Source: Spirosoma aureum
Lineage (GTDB): Bacteria > Bacteroidota > Bacteroidia > Cytophagales > Spirosomataceae
Assembly: GCF_011604685.1 (NCBI RefSeq)
Contig: NZ_CP050063.1
Span: 5,726,501 to 5,790,500 of the forward strand
Direction: 5' to 3'
Length of the DNA: 64,000 bases
Positions within the stretch are counted from its first letter, which is position 1, and each line of letters opens with the position of its first letter. The translations under genes were made by a program, and so were the position numbers. Below the pieces are notes generated by a model. It was not told the origin of the DNA. It was given only the letters and a program-made list of their open reading frames with translations, and ran no database searches. This document shows, in pieces, positions 45,129-54,532 of the stretch.

Positions 45129-47885
45129 ATGAAGCTACTACTATTGAACATACTTTTTGTCTTATGTTGCCTGCGGGTCTCGGCGGGTGTCATCAAAGGA
45201 CGAGCCACGGACGCGGTCACCGGTCAGCCCGTTATTGGTGCAACACTGCTCCTGGAAAATACGAAACTGTACAGCATCTCGGGATTAGACGGTTCCTACT
45301 CGATTAAGAATGTTCCCGCCGGAACCTATAAAATCCGGGTCAGCTACGTTTCGTATCGCACGAAAACACTCGACATTAGTATCACAGGTGCAGACCAGAT
45401 TATCACCTTAGATCTGCCGTTAGAGACCGAAAATGACCGCCAGATTGCCGAAGTCACTGTGAAAGGGAAACGCGATGGTTCCAGTGAGCGAACAGCCCGC
45501 GACCTCGAACGGAATGCCCTGCAAGTGACCAACATCGTGTCCGGTCGAACGATTGAACTATCTCCCGATTTGACGGTAGCAAACGTCATTCAGCGCGTAT
45601 CCGGAATTTCGATTGAGCGAAATAGCAACGGTGATGGTCAGTATGCCATCCTGCGCGGGATGGACAAACGTTATAACTATACCCTTGTCAACGGCGTAAA
45701 GATCCCAAGTCCCGACAACCGGTATCGCTATGTGCCGCTCGACATTTTTCCATCTGAATTACTGGATCGTCTAGAAGTGTATAAAGCGCTTACGCCCAGT
45801 ATGGAAGGCGACGCAGTAGGTGGTGCGATCAACATGGTCATGAAAGATGCGCCCGACCGCCCGACCTTGCTGACAAATCTCTCAACCGGCTATAGCGAAC
45901 TATTTTTCGACCGCCCATTCACCAGCTTCGATACGAAAAACATCAATGTCAAATCGCCTTATGAGCAATTTGGCAACCAGTACAGCGCTAAATTTTCCGA
46001 TTTCAATAAAGCGTCTACTACTTATACCAGTCATAACCCGCCCCCTAACCTGCTCGGCAGCTTTGCCGTCGGTAACCGCTTCTTTAATCAGCGATTTGGG
46101 GTAATGCTCGCCGGAAGCTTACAGAATACATTTCGGGGTAGCAATAGCCTGTTTTTCAATGGCGATGTGGTCGATACACTGCGTGGCATAACGCTCACGA
46201 AACTAAGTGATCGGCAGTATTCGGAACGTCAAACGCGCTACGGGCTCCATGCCAAAATGGACTACCGAATCAATGAGAATAATAAAATCCAGTGGTTTAA
46301 TGCCCTGATCAGTCTCACCAATCAGCAGATTCGCGAAACAAAATCAACAGAACTGGGGATTGGCGGTTTCGATCCGGTGCTGGGGAATGCGACATTAGGT
46401 TATGAAACCCGCTCCCGGCTGACGAAACAAAAGATTTACAACAGCACCCTTCAGGGCACGCATCAACTGACCTCGAATCTGGCCGTAAACTGGTCGGCGG
46501 TGTATTCGCTGGCCAATAATACGGTTCCCGATCAAACGTATGTGCCGTTGCTGGGCACTCGCAAAAATTTTGTCGAACAGCGGACAACTGTTCAGGATGG
46601 CCAGCGCCGGTGGGAACACAATTCTGACACAGATCTGGCTGGTTATCTGAACCTGACGCTTAAAACCACACTCGCTGGCATAGCCGTTGACTGGATGGCG
46701 GGCGGTTTATACCGCGACAAACAGCGCACAAATTTTTACAACAATTATACCCTTCGCCCTGCCAATCCATTTGCGCAGTATGGGGTCGATTTTACAGACT
46801 ATAGCCAGATTGTCTGGACGATACAAAATCCACTGGGTTCGGTTGCTTCGGCGCTCAACTACGACGCAACGGAAAAAACCTCATCGGGCTATCTGCAATT
46901 CCGGACCACCGATCAGCCACTTGAAGTAATTGGGGGCGTTCGCGTCGAACACACCGATCAGGGCTATGCCATGAAGTTCCCGATTGGCGAAGAGAATCCA
47001 ACCGGAAGCCAGATTTATACGGATGTACTGCCCAGTCTGCATTTTCGCTATCACCCAACGGAGCGCACAAACTGGCGGCTGTCGTATTTCCGGTCATTGA
47101 ATCGCCCCGGTTTTTTCGAGATTGTACCGTATCGCATCGTGAACGAAGAATATCAGGAACGTGGCAATCCGAATTTAAAACGGGCACTGGCCGATAATGT
47201 CGACCTGCGGTATGAATTTTTCCCGCGACCGCTCGAACAGTTCATGATTGGAGTATTCTACAAACACATTCAGGACCCGATCGAATATACGCTTCAGAAA
47301 GATGCGATTCGTGGGCAGGATTTATATTACGGTCCGGGCAACTTCGGTAACGCGACCAACTTCGGGCTGGAGCTTGATGCTATTAAATATTTTCAGCACT
47401 GGGGGGTAAAAGCCAATTACACCTACACCAACTCCAGCATTACCACGCCCAAGTCGAAGCGCATTCGCAATGCTCAGGGTGATTTACAAACCATCACCGT
47501 TAATCAGACACGCTCCTTATACGGGCAGTCAGCGCACGTAGCGAACTTCTCGCTGCTCTACAAAGATTCCGAACATGGCTGGGATGGCCAGTTGGCAGCC
47601 AGCTATATTGGTGGCCGAATCAATACCGTCTCACAATTTGTCGATAACGATCTGTATCAGAAGGGCTTTATTCAGATGGATGCATCGGCCGAAAAGCGGT
47701 TAGGCAATGGCTTCCTGCTGTTTGCCAAGGCGAATAACCTGCTGAATACACCTACTGAAATTTTCATAAAAAACGCCAGCAGCAAAAACTCAGACGTACC
47801 CGACCAGGATATTTCGGGCAAAACACTTATCCGGCGCGACTTCTTTCAACGCTCTTATTTTCTGGGTATCCGGTACAAATTATAG
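45129..47885 (+). CDS. TonB-dependent outer-membrane receptor with CarboxypepD_reg extension
   Basis: Product of 918 residues. Signal peptide (about 19 residues), then a carboxypeptidase-regulatory domain (GRATDAVTGQPVIGATLLLE, GLDGSYSIKNVPAGTYKIRV) at about 20-105, a plug with VIQRVSGISIERN and GDAVGGAINMVMKDA, and a beta-barrel ending in SYFLGIRYKL with the terminal aromatic motif. It imports a large substrate through the outer membrane using TonB energy. No SusD-type partner follows, unlike glycan systems. The next genes are a beta-helix lipoprotein and a phytase, so phytate or its metal complex is the likely cargo. Confidence 0.93.
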   Translation: MKLLLLNILFVLCCLRVSAGVIKGRATDAVTGQPVIGATLLLENTKLYSISGLDGSYSIKNVPAGTYKIRVSYVSYRTKTLDISITGADQIITLDLPLETENDRQIAEVTVKGKRDGSSERTARDLERNALQVTNIVSGRTIELSPDLTVANVIQRVSGISIERNSNGDGQYAILRGMDKRYNYTLVNGVKIPSPDNRYRYVPLDIFPSELLDRLEVYKALTPSMEGDAVGGAINMVMKDAPDRPTLLTNLSTGYSELFFDRPFTSFDTKNINVKSPYEQFGNQYSAKFSDFNKASTTYTSHNPPPNLLGSFAVGNRFFNQRFGVMLAGSLQNTFRGSNSLFFNGDVVDTLRGITLTKLSDRQYSERQTRYGLHAKMDYRINENNKIQWFNALISLTNQQIRETKSTELGIGGFDPVLGNATLGYETRSRLTKQKIYNSTLQGTHQLTSNLAVNWSAVYSLANNTVPDQTYVPLLGTRKNFVEQRTTVQDGQRRWEHNSDTDLAGYLNLTLKTTLAGIAVDWMAGGLYRDKQRTNFYNNYTLRPANPFAQYGVDFTDYSQIVWTIQNPLGSVASALNYDATEKTSSGYLQFRTTDQPLEVIGGVRVEHTDQGYAMKFPIGEENPTGSQIYTDVLPSLHFRYHPTERTNWRLSYFRSLNRPGFFEIVPYRIVNEEYQERGNPNLKRALADNVDLRYEFFPRPLEQFMIGVFYKHIQDPIEYTLQKDAIRGQDLYYGPGNFGNATNFGLELDAIKYFQHWGVKANYTYTNSSITTPKSKRIRNAQGDLQTITVNQTRSLYGQSAHVANFSLLYKDSEHGWDGQLAASYIGGRINTVSQFVDNDLYQKGFIQMDASAEKRLGNGFLLFAKANNLLNTPTEIFIKNASSKNSDVPDQDISGKTLIRRDFFQRSYFLGIRYKL

Positions 47886-47978
47886 TCAATTGTCGATTCT
47901 CCAGAATCGGCTAAGTGCTACCTGTTTTCGCCACCTCTGGAGAGTTGGTGCTACACAATTCATAACCAATAAATTACA

Positions 47979-49247
47979 ATGAAACAATTAATTATTCTAG
48001 CCGCCCTGTCGGCTGCGGTGCTGGTAGGCTGCTCAAAGAGCGACGACAACAGCAATCCAAACGTAAACCCAACACCCGTTGTCAAAGAAGCGGTATCGGG
48101 CGATGTGTCGGGCACCTGGACGAAAGGAAACACCTACAAAATCACCGGCCACTTGCAGATTCCTGCCAGTCAATCACTGGTTATTGAAGAAGGTGTAAAC
48201 GTAATTTTCAGCGATTCGACGGTAAAACCCGAAGTTATTGTTCGGGGCAATCTGTATGTAATGGGTACTTCGGCGAATCCGGTAAAATTCACCGTGCCCG
48301 ACGCCTGGAAAACAACGGCCAATCAGTGGGGCAACCTGTGGGGTGGTATTATTGCTGCACCAACCTGTGCCGAAATGCTGATCGATAACGCCATTCTGGA
48401 ATATGGTGGAGCGGTAACTACGGAGAGTTCTCCTTCCGTAAAAGCTGGCTTATACAAGGCTGAAGCTGGCAATCACGTACCTGCCGTTAACTACTCGAAT
48501 GTAAATGGTAAGCTGGTGATCGTTAACAGTCGGTTGAACAACCAGAATGAAGACGGTTTCTACATCGAGGGGGGTAAGGTTATCGTTGCCAACAATAAGA
48601 TTTATACGCAGGGCGTATCGGGTGGCGATGCCATCAACATGAAATCGGGTGTACAGGCCGACGTAGCGTTCAATCTGGTGTATAGCCCAAACACCAATGC
48701 GTTGAAACTCTCGAACACCGGCGACCGCACGCCACAGGCTTATATAGTTGCTTATAACAACACGCTTCTAAACGCGGGCTGGCGTCGGCCAACCATCAAA
48801 GGAGGCTCTATCTGGGTAGAAGTGGCTGTTCGTGCTGAACTTTACAACAACCTCCTGGCCAATGATCGGTTTGGCGTGAAACGCGATCCTAAAAATCCGG
48901 AAGACAATCGCACCAAAGTAAGCAACAATCTTTATTACGGAGCTACCCAGGACGGCGTTACAGGCTTCCAGCCTTCAACGGAAATTCTGGCCGGAACCAA
49001 CGACATCATCAGCAAAACTGTTGGCGACAATGATCCCAAGTTTGTGAATTACCCGCTTACTACCGATCCAAAAAACGCAATTTTCAACACCGCGTGGGAT
49101 TTCCGTCTGCAAGCAGGATCGCCAGCTATTGGCAAAGGAACTATAAGTTTTACCCGGCTTTATGCTGATGGTATTTCGTTTGCGAACGGGACAGTTTACA
49201 AATCGCCCGCTCCGTCAACAACCATCGGTGCTTTCGGTACAAATTAA
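47979..49247 (+). CDS. Right-handed beta-helix lipoprotein
   Basis: Product of 422 residues with lipoprotein signal (SAAVLVGC, Cys18). The remainder has the repeating pattern of a right-handed parallel beta helix (pectate-lyase-like): LVIEEGVNVIFSDS, KLVIVNSRLNNQNEDGFYIE, KVIVANNKIYTQG, AYIVAYNNTLLNAG, and so on. No catalytic motif of a known polysaccharide lyase is recognised. It is between the TonB receptor and phytase, 93 nt after the former and 59 nt before the latter. It may bind or present the polyphosphorylated substrate at the cell surface; that is inference. Confidence 0.83.
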   Translation: MKQLIILAALSAAVLVGCSKSDDNSNPNVNPTPVVKEAVSGDVSGTWTKGNTYKITGHLQIPASQSLVIEEGVNVIFSDSTVKPEVIVRGNLYVMGTSANPVKFTVPDAWKTTANQWGNLWGGIIAAPTCAEMLIDNAILEYGGAVTTESSPSVKAGLYKAEAGNHVPAVNYSNVNGKLVIVNSRLNNQNEDGFYIEGGKVIVANNKIYTQGVSGGDAINMKSGVQADVAFNLVYSPNTNALKLSNTGDRTPQAYIVAYNNTLLNAGWRRPTIKGGSIWVEVAVRAELYNNLLANDRFGVKRDPKNPEDNRTKVSNNLYYGATQDGVTGFQPSTEILAGTNDIISKTVGDNDPKFVNYPLTTDPKNAIFNTAWDFRLQAGSPAIGKGTISFTRLYADGISFANGTVYKSPAPSTTIGAFGTN

Positions 49248-49306
49248 TTTACCTGCCGTGTGGGCGGAGGTCCACACGGCAAAACCCAATTTTCATTCGC
49301 TTACCG

Positions 49307-50401
49307 ATGAACAAGCCAGATTACCCCATACATCGCTTGCACTTCCCGCTTTATTTCATACTGACCGGTTTATTTCTAGTAGCTGCCTGCCAGCACCCTT
49401 CGGCTCAGACAACAACACCGGAAGGAGCTCAGTCGGCAGTTATCCAACCCATTTATATTACCGATACGGTACGACACGATACAGACGATCCAGCTATCTG
49501 GATCAACCCGGCCGATCCAACAAAAAGTCTGGTTATCGGCACGGATAAAGATCAGGATGGTGGCCTGTATGTGTTTGATTTAAAAGGCAAAATTGTTCGT
49601 GAAGTTCATGACCTCAAACGGCCTGATAATGTTGATGTTGCCTATGGGCTTATGCTCGGTGGCAAACCTACCGACATTGCCGTTACAACCGAACGTTTCA
49701 CCCACAAGCTTCGCATTTTCTCGCTACCCGATATGAAGTCCGTCGATAAAGGCGGTCTTGAGATGTTCGTTGGTGATACCAGCAGCGGTTTCCGTGACCT
49801 GATGGGTATTGCACTTTACAAAACTCCGGCAGGAATTCTCTATGCAATGGTTGGACGTAAAACGGGACCAACCGATGGATCATACATTGGCCAATACCGG
49901 CTTGAAGACGATGGTACTGGCCAGATTCAGACTACACTGGTCAGAAAATTTGGGGCGTATAGCGGCAAAAAGGAAATTGAATCCATCGCGGTGGACAATG
50001 AACTTGGCTTCGTATACTATTCTGATGAGGGTGTTGGCGTTAGGAAATACTATGCCGATCCAGCAAAAGGAAATCAGGAATTAGCCCTGTTCGCCAGAAC
50101 AGGTTTTGCGGAAGATCACGAAGGTATATCTATCTACAAAACAGGCCCCAAAACGGGTTTCATTCTCGTATCCGACCAGGGGGCCAATCAATTTCATATC
50201 TTCAAACGCGAAGGTGAATCATCGAATCCAAACGATCACAAACTCGTTAAGATCGTCAAAGTTGCAGCCCAGGTCAGCGACGGTTCCGATGTAACGAATG
50301 TCGCTCTTGGCAAACAGTTTCCGCACGGGTTATTTGTGGTCATGTCCGACGATAAAACATTCCACTATTACCGCTGCGAAGACATTATTGGAAATGAATA
50401 A
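49307..50401 (+). CDS. Beta-propeller phytase (lipoprotein)
   Basis: Product of 364 residues. The N-terminus has a lipoprotein signal ending FLVAAC (about Cys28). The BPP (six-bladed, calcium-dependent phytase) motifs appear in order: RHDTDDPAIWINPAD, TDKDQDGGLYVFDLKGK, DNVDVAYG, KKEIESIAVDNELGFVYYSD, FAEDHEGISIYKTG and FILVSDQGANQFHIF. The acidic residues that bind calcium and water in known BPPs (D, D, E, D) are conserved in these motifs. It releases phosphate from phytate at neutral pH. It is the last gene of the receptor operon and is followed by a hairpin. Confidence 0.93.
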   Translation: MNKPDYPIHRLHFPLYFILTGLFLVAACQHPSAQTTTPEGAQSAVIQPIYITDTVRHDTDDPAIWINPADPTKSLVIGTDKDQDGGLYVFDLKGKIVREVHDLKRPDNVDVAYGLMLGGKPTDIAVTTERFTHKLRIFSLPDMKSVDKGGLEMFVGDTSSGFRDLMGIALYKTPAGILYAMVGRKTGPTDGSYIGQYRLEDDGTGQIQTTLVRKFGAYSGKKEIESIAVDNELGFVYYSDEGVGVRKYYADPAKGNQELALFARTGFAEDHEGISIYKTGPKTGFILVSDQGANQFHIFKREGESSNPNDHKLVKIVKVAAQVSDGSDVTNVALGKQFPHGLFVVMSDDKTFHYYRCEDIIGNE

Positions 50402-50430
50402 AGAATGAGTCTACATGATTCATTCTTTAT
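50398..50430. terminator. Hairpin between phytase and lpxH
   Basis: ATAAAGAATGA (50398-50408) pairs with TCATTCTTTAT (50420-50430), perfect 11-bp arms, 11-nt loop, overlapping both convergent stop regions. Confidence 0.65.
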
Positions 50431-51217
50431 CTATTATTGACGATTCCCACTTCTTCAGAGTTAATTCTGTCCCGTCAAAAACGGCATACGTTTTGGCAGA
50501 GACCCACTCACCCAGATTCATGTAACGGCTCGTGGGTGATACGGCCAGATCGAGTGGTAAATGGCGGTGGCCAAAAATATAGAAATCGTGATGATCGCGG
50601 GCTTCAACCTCTCGGCAATACTGCATAAGCCATTCGCGGTCTTCACCCAGAAAATGCTCCTCTCCTTTCTCCTGATTACTGATCCGGCTCCGGCGCGACC
50701 ACGCATGAGCCATTCCGATACCCAGATCGGGATGTAAGTATCGAAACAGGCGCATGGCCAGTTTGCTTTCAAAAACTTGCTTCAGTTTTTTGTAGGTATA
50801 GTCGCCGGGGCCAAGGCCATCGCCGTGACCAATATAGAAACGCTTGTTGCCAAGTAGATAAGCCCTTGGGTCACGGTAAACGGGAATGCCCATTTCCTGC
50901 GTGAAATAATCATCCATCCACATGTCGTGGTTGCCGGTAAATAATACGATGCGTGTGCCCGAATCGGTTAGCTCGGCCAGCTTCCCCTGTAAGCGAATAA
51001 AGCCTTTCGGAATACTACGCTTGTATTCAAACCAGAAATCGAACACATCGCCAACCAGAAATATTATCTCGGCATCCGGGCGAATGGCATCGAGCCAGGC
51101 CACAATAGCACGTTCGCGCGTGCGGCTCTGTTCGGGCGTAGGTGTACCCAGATGAAAATCGGAAGCAAAATAGACCTTACGGCCAAGAGCAAGCGGAATG
51201 GTTTCGATAGCGGACAT
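50420..51217 (-). CDS. lpxH: UDP-2,3-diacylglucosamine diphosphatase
   Basis: Product of 265 residues of the calcineurin-like phosphoesterase fold. Metal motifs: YFASDFHLG, LVGDVFDFWFEY, LFTGNHDMW, FYIGHGDG and FGHRHLP. The GDVFDFWFEY block and GNHDMWMDDYF are specific to LpxH, the fourth step of lipid A synthesis, at the inner membrane face. Transcribed alone from a promoter match just upstream. Confidence 0.93.
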   Translation of the reverse strand: MSAIETIPLALGRKVYFASDFHLGTPTPEQSRTRERAIVAWLDAIRPDAEIIFLVGDVFDFWFEYKRSIPKGFIRLQGKLAELTDSGTRIVLFTGNHDMWMDDYFTQEMGIPVYRDPRAYLLGNKRFYIGHGDGLGPGDYTYKKLKQVFESKLAMRLFRYLHPDLGIGMAHAWSRRSRISNQEKGEEHFLGEDREWLMQYCREVEARDHHDFYIFGHRHLPLDLAVSPTSRYMNLGEWVSAKTYAVFDGTELTLKKWESSIIDKE

Positions 51218-51236
51218 TGGTGCGTTAATTCGATCA

Positions 51237-51244
51237 CAAAACTA
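51237..51244 (-). promoter_or_regulatory. Predicted -7 box for lpxH
   Basis: TAGTTTTG on the minus strand matches TAnnTTTG, 19 nt from ATG 51217. Confidence 0.45.
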
Positions 51245-51354
51245 CGGAATGAATGCCGTTCACTCACTCATTCGTTACCGTTCACTCAGTGAACTCCGAC
51301 AGATGTCCTGAAAATAGACATCTTTGTTCAGCTTACACGTTGATCATCCCGCTT

Positions 51355-52767
51355 ATGAAAACCCTCTGCTTTCTCATCATAACAGGCTTATTTACAGCTC
51401 CATTTTCCTTTGCACAGGTACGCGTCAATGATCCTGGTCGCGTGGTTGAGCGAAACGTCGAATATCGGGCGAATAGTAAAATCGATCAGGGAATCAATAA
51501 AGGGCTCGACAAAGTAGAAGAAGGTGTAATGGGTATCTTCAAGAAAAAAGATAAATCCAAGCAGACCAAAACTACCCCCGAAAATGCCCCTGCAACTGAA
51601 TCAGCGAACACGAATCCAGATAATAGCAAAGCGGAGAATGCGCCCTCCAGTCAGGCAGGCAGCAGCAACCCGTCGGCAACCAACGCCAATGCTCCCGGAA
51701 CAGTAACGAAGGAGCCAGCAACCTTAAAATCATACAGCAAGTTTGATTTTGTGCCAGGCGATAAAGTTATTGCTGTTGAAGATTTTATGCAGGACGCCAT
51801 CGGTGATTTCCCTGCCAAATGGAACTCAAGCGGCTCCGGTGAAGTCGTTACAATTGATGGCAAAACAGGCCACTGGCTGATGTTATCAAAAAAGGGAGAA
51901 TATTTCCCCGAATACATTACAAATCTGCCCGAAAACGCCACCCTTCAGTTCGATCTGGCCACGAATCCGGAGTTTAATTTTTACTCGAGCGAGTTGTTTG
52001 TCAACCTGGTAGCGCTGGAAAAACAGGCGAAAGATTTTATTACCTGGGGTCGCCATACGCAGGGGAAAGACGGGGTTCGGGTTGCCTTACACCCCAGAAA
52101 TGCAGGAAGCACGGGTGGTATAACGTTATTTGAAAACTTTATTGGGGGTGAACGGCTTTTACACAATGAAGCCACCATGCGCCAATTCAATGCCGCAGAA
52201 GGGCGTAATCTGGTAAGCGTTTCATTCTGGCGGCAAAAACAACGGCTCCGGGTTTATGTGAATGAAGAGAAAATCTGGGATATTCCCCGCGCCTTTCAAC
52301 CTAGTGTGCCCTACAATACAGTCGTATTTTCTACGGCCGATATGCATACCGAAAACGATCGCTATTATATCAGCAACCTACGGCTGGCTGTCGGTGCGCC
52401 CGATACCCGCAATAAACTCATCACTGAAGGAAAGTTCGTGACCCACGGTATCCTGTTCGATACAAATTCAGACAAAATCAAACCTGAATCGTATGGAGCC
52501 ATGAAAGATATCGCCAATGTATTGATCGAAAATGCCGACGTCCGCGTCCGAATTATTGGTCATACGGATGCCGACGGCGACGATGCCAGCAACCTGACTC
52601 TGTCAAAGCGTCGGGCAGAAGCGGTAAAATCGGCCCTCGCCAGCATGTTCGGTATTGGCAATGAACGCCTGGAAACTGATGGCAAAGGCGAATCGCAGCC
52701 CGCCGGACCCAATACCACCGCAGAAGGTAAAGCGAATAACCGACGCGTGGAGTTTATTAAGTTATGA
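51355..52767 (+). CDS. OmpA-family outer-membrane or periplasmic protein
   Basis: Product of 470 residues: signal peptide ending FSFAQV, a low-complexity linker rich in N/A/S/P/T (residues about 60-120), a beta-rich domain (about 130-350), and a C-terminal OmpA-like peptidoglycan-binding domain (GILFDTNSDKIKPESYGAM, IIGHTDADGD, LTLSKRRAEAV, NNRRVEFIKL). The middle domain (WNSSGSGEVVTIDGKTGHWL, VNEEKIWDIPRAF) resembles a lectin-like jelly roll, but no ligand can be named. It anchors to the cell wall. ATG 51355 is the start of the signal peptide. Confidence 0.9.
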   Translation: MKTLCFLIITGLFTAPFSFAQVRVNDPGRVVERNVEYRANSKIDQGINKGLDKVEEGVMGIFKKKDKSKQTKTTPENAPATESANTNPDNSKAENAPSSQAGSSNPSATNANAPGTVTKEPATLKSYSKFDFVPGDKVIAVEDFMQDAIGDFPAKWNSSGSGEVVTIDGKTGHWLMLSKKGEYFPEYITNLPENATLQFDLATNPEFNFYSSELFVNLVALEKQAKDFITWGRHTQGKDGVRVALHPRNAGSTGGITLFENFIGGERLLHNEATMRQFNAAEGRNLVSVSFWRQKQRLRVYVNEEKIWDIPRAFQPSVPYNTVVFSTADMHTENDRYYISNLRLAVGAPDTRNKLITEGKFVTHGILFDTNSDKIKPESYGAMKDIANVLIENADVRVRIIGHTDADGDDASNLTLSKRRAEAVKSALASMFGIGNERLETDGKGESQPAGPNTTAEGKANNRRVEFIKL

Positions 52768-52815
52768 GATAAGCCAAAAACAGTTGGAAGGATAACATGG
52801 TATTTAAGAAAACGC

Positions 52816-52823
52816 TAATTTTG
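52816..52823 (+). promoter_or_regulatory. Predicted -7 box for the downstream lipoprotein gene
   Basis: TAATTTTG matches TAnnTTTG, 18 nt upstream of ATG 52842, so that gene has its own promoter rather than depending on the OmpA gene. Confidence 0.45.
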
Positions 52824-52841
52824 GCTTTTCTCAAATAACTC

Positions 52842-53600
52842 ATGAAAATCAAATCGCTGATACTGGCCTTTCCTGTACTGTGTTTAGCTTGCAGTAGCCC
52901 ATCTGATTCGTCTGATCCCGCTAGCAATGCGGATGCCACATCAATTCTGGCCAAGAGTGTCTCTGGCGTTCTAACGCTCACCAGCAACGCCATTTACGAT
53001 AATCCCGGTCATCTTTTGGGAGAAGAGTATGTACGCCATACGTTTAATTTACCAGAAAGCACCGAGCTGGAAGAGGTCCACGAGCACGACGGTTCCGCGT
53101 TTGAATGGGCAGGCAATAAAGTGATTGTCTCGTTCAACGGTACAAAACCGTATTCGTCAATCGATTTCGCCAGCTACGATTTCGATAAAAAGTATCAAAA
53201 CAAGCCCAGCAAACCAGTTGCACCCGTAGCCGAAGCAGAGCCTAAAGAAGAAGCGCCTGAAACAGAGGGTACCGCTTCAGAAACCACATCGACAACAGCC
53301 ACCACAGCCCCCGAACACGAGGCTCATCAATCGCACCCTTCGCCAGGGATCACCTCTGCTACGGCCCCTCATACTGAGCCAGTTGTTAGCAAAGGCTCAT
53401 TCGAAGCGGTTCCAGGTGTAGGTGACAAAGCAGTATGGAATCCAACAACCGGCGAAATGCACGTTCTGTATGTGAATCACATCATTAATGTAACTGTCGA
53501 AACAAAAGACAAGGCTGAAGTTCGTAAAGAACATGCTTTAAGCCTGGCCGAAGTTTTGATCGAAAAAATTGCCGATAACGAATATATAAAGCGGCTGTAA
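52842..53600 (+). CDS. Lipoprotein of unknown function
   Basis: Product of 252 residues with lipobox LCLAC (Cys17). Two folded parts, residues about 35-115 (YDNPGHLLGEEYVRHTFNLP) and about 185-252 (VWNPTTGEMHVLYVNHIINV), flank a low-complexity linker of E/A/T/P/H (VAEAEPKEEAPETEGTASE). The family is not recognised. It probably sits in the periplasm or outer membrane. A strong bidirectional terminator follows. Confidence 0.8.
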   Translation: MKIKSLILAFPVLCLACSSPSDSSDPASNADATSILAKSVSGVLTLTSNAIYDNPGHLLGEEYVRHTFNLPESTELEEVHEHDGSAFEWAGNKVIVSFNGTKPYSSIDFASYDFDKKYQNKPSKPVAPVAEAEPKEEAPETEGTASETTSTTATTAPEHEAHQSHPSPGITSATAPHTEPVVSKGSFEAVPGVGDKAVWNPTTGEMHVLYVNHIINVTVETKDKAEVRKEHALSLAEVLIEKIADNEYIKRL

Positions 53601-53622
53601 GCAAAACCGATCAAGTCGAGAC

Positions 53623-53661
53623 AAAAAAGGAGCCTGATCAATTTTATCAGGCTCCTTTTTT
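53623..53661. terminator. Strong bidirectional terminator
   Basis: Perfect 16-bp arms, AAAAAAGGAGCCTGAT (53623-53638) and its complement (53646-53661), 7-nt loop, A-tract on one side and T-tract on the other. It ends the lipoprotein transcript. Confidence 0.9.
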
Positions 53662-53888
53662 GTGCCCCGGATTATCAGGATTGGCGTTAGAAATCCAGAC
53701 ATTATAAGTCTCATTCTGTGCCAAAAAACACGAAAAATATCAGACAAGAGCACTGAAAATCAGAAGTATACGATTAACAAATTCGATGATTTTTACAGTT
53801 AATTCAAACCTGGCAAAATGATTCGCTTAAAATGCTATATTCACCTTCTTTGACGAATATACTTCCCCAACCATTCCTCTTTCTACCC

Positions 53889-54338
53889 ATGATCAACTCA
53901 TTCCTTTATTTACTATTAGCCATAGTTGCCGGCGTAGTCATTCCGTTTCAAAGTGCGATAAACACTCAGTTGGGCAAAAGCCTCCAAAGTCCCTATTATT
54001 CAGCACTGACCGTTTTTATGGTAGCAGTAATTGGACTGGCGGCCTATACATTCATTATGCGGCAAGAGTTTCCGACTCTTCAACAGTTCAGTAATGCGCC
54101 AAAATGGAGTTATCTGGGTGGTATATTAGGCGGAACATATACGTTACTGGTTGTGATTTGTGCCCCCAGATTAGGAATTGGGAATGTGACCATCATGGTT
54201 TTGCTTGGCCAGGTATTGGCAGCAATGATAGTCGATCAGCTTGGGCTATTCAACACGCCCATTCATGCCATTAGCTGGCAACGGCTGGTAGGCGTTGTGC
54301 TGGTCATTACCGGGGCTTATATCGTGCGGAAATTTTAA
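53889..54338 (+). CDS. DMT-family transporter, YdcZ type
   Basis: Product of 149 residues with five membrane segments. FLYLLLAIVAGVVIPFQSAINTQLG-like FLYLLLAIVAGVVIPFQSA, then SLQSPYYSALTVF and WSYLGGILGGTYTLLVV, match the YdcZ (PF04657) family of half-size exporters that work as dimers. Substrate unknown. ATG 53889 is the natural start. Confidence 0.87.
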   Translation: MINSFLYLLLAIVAGVVIPFQSAINTQLGKSLQSPYYSALTVFMVAVIGLAAYTFIMRQEFPTLQQFSNAPKWSYLGGILGGTYTLLVVICAPRLGIGNVTIMVLLGQVLAAMIVDQLGLFNTPIHAISWQRLVGVVLVITGAYIVRKF

Positions 54339-54408
54339 CGTAAAGAATCAGCGATCAGCGATTTTCATTACCCACTAAGGCAAACCCTGCTTCTTTTGAG
54401 AAATCGCA

Positions 54409-54434
54409 GGGGTCAGGTTCTTCAACCTGGCCCC
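54409..54434. repeat. 11-bp palindrome with CTTC loop
   Basis: GGGGTCAGGTT (54409-54419) and AACCTGGCCCC (54424-54434) pair with one G-T in the RNA. It lies between convergent genes and its centre (GGTT-loop-AACC) resembles the palindrome at 22235-22311. A possible repeat-family member or terminator. Confidence 0.5.
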
Positions 54435-54532
54435 CATACCAATATCTGCGAAACAGATCGCATTCAACTGCTCAATCTGCCGTATATTCTCGGCTATGAA
54501 CCTATTAACTCATGAGACAGTTTAGCCCAATT

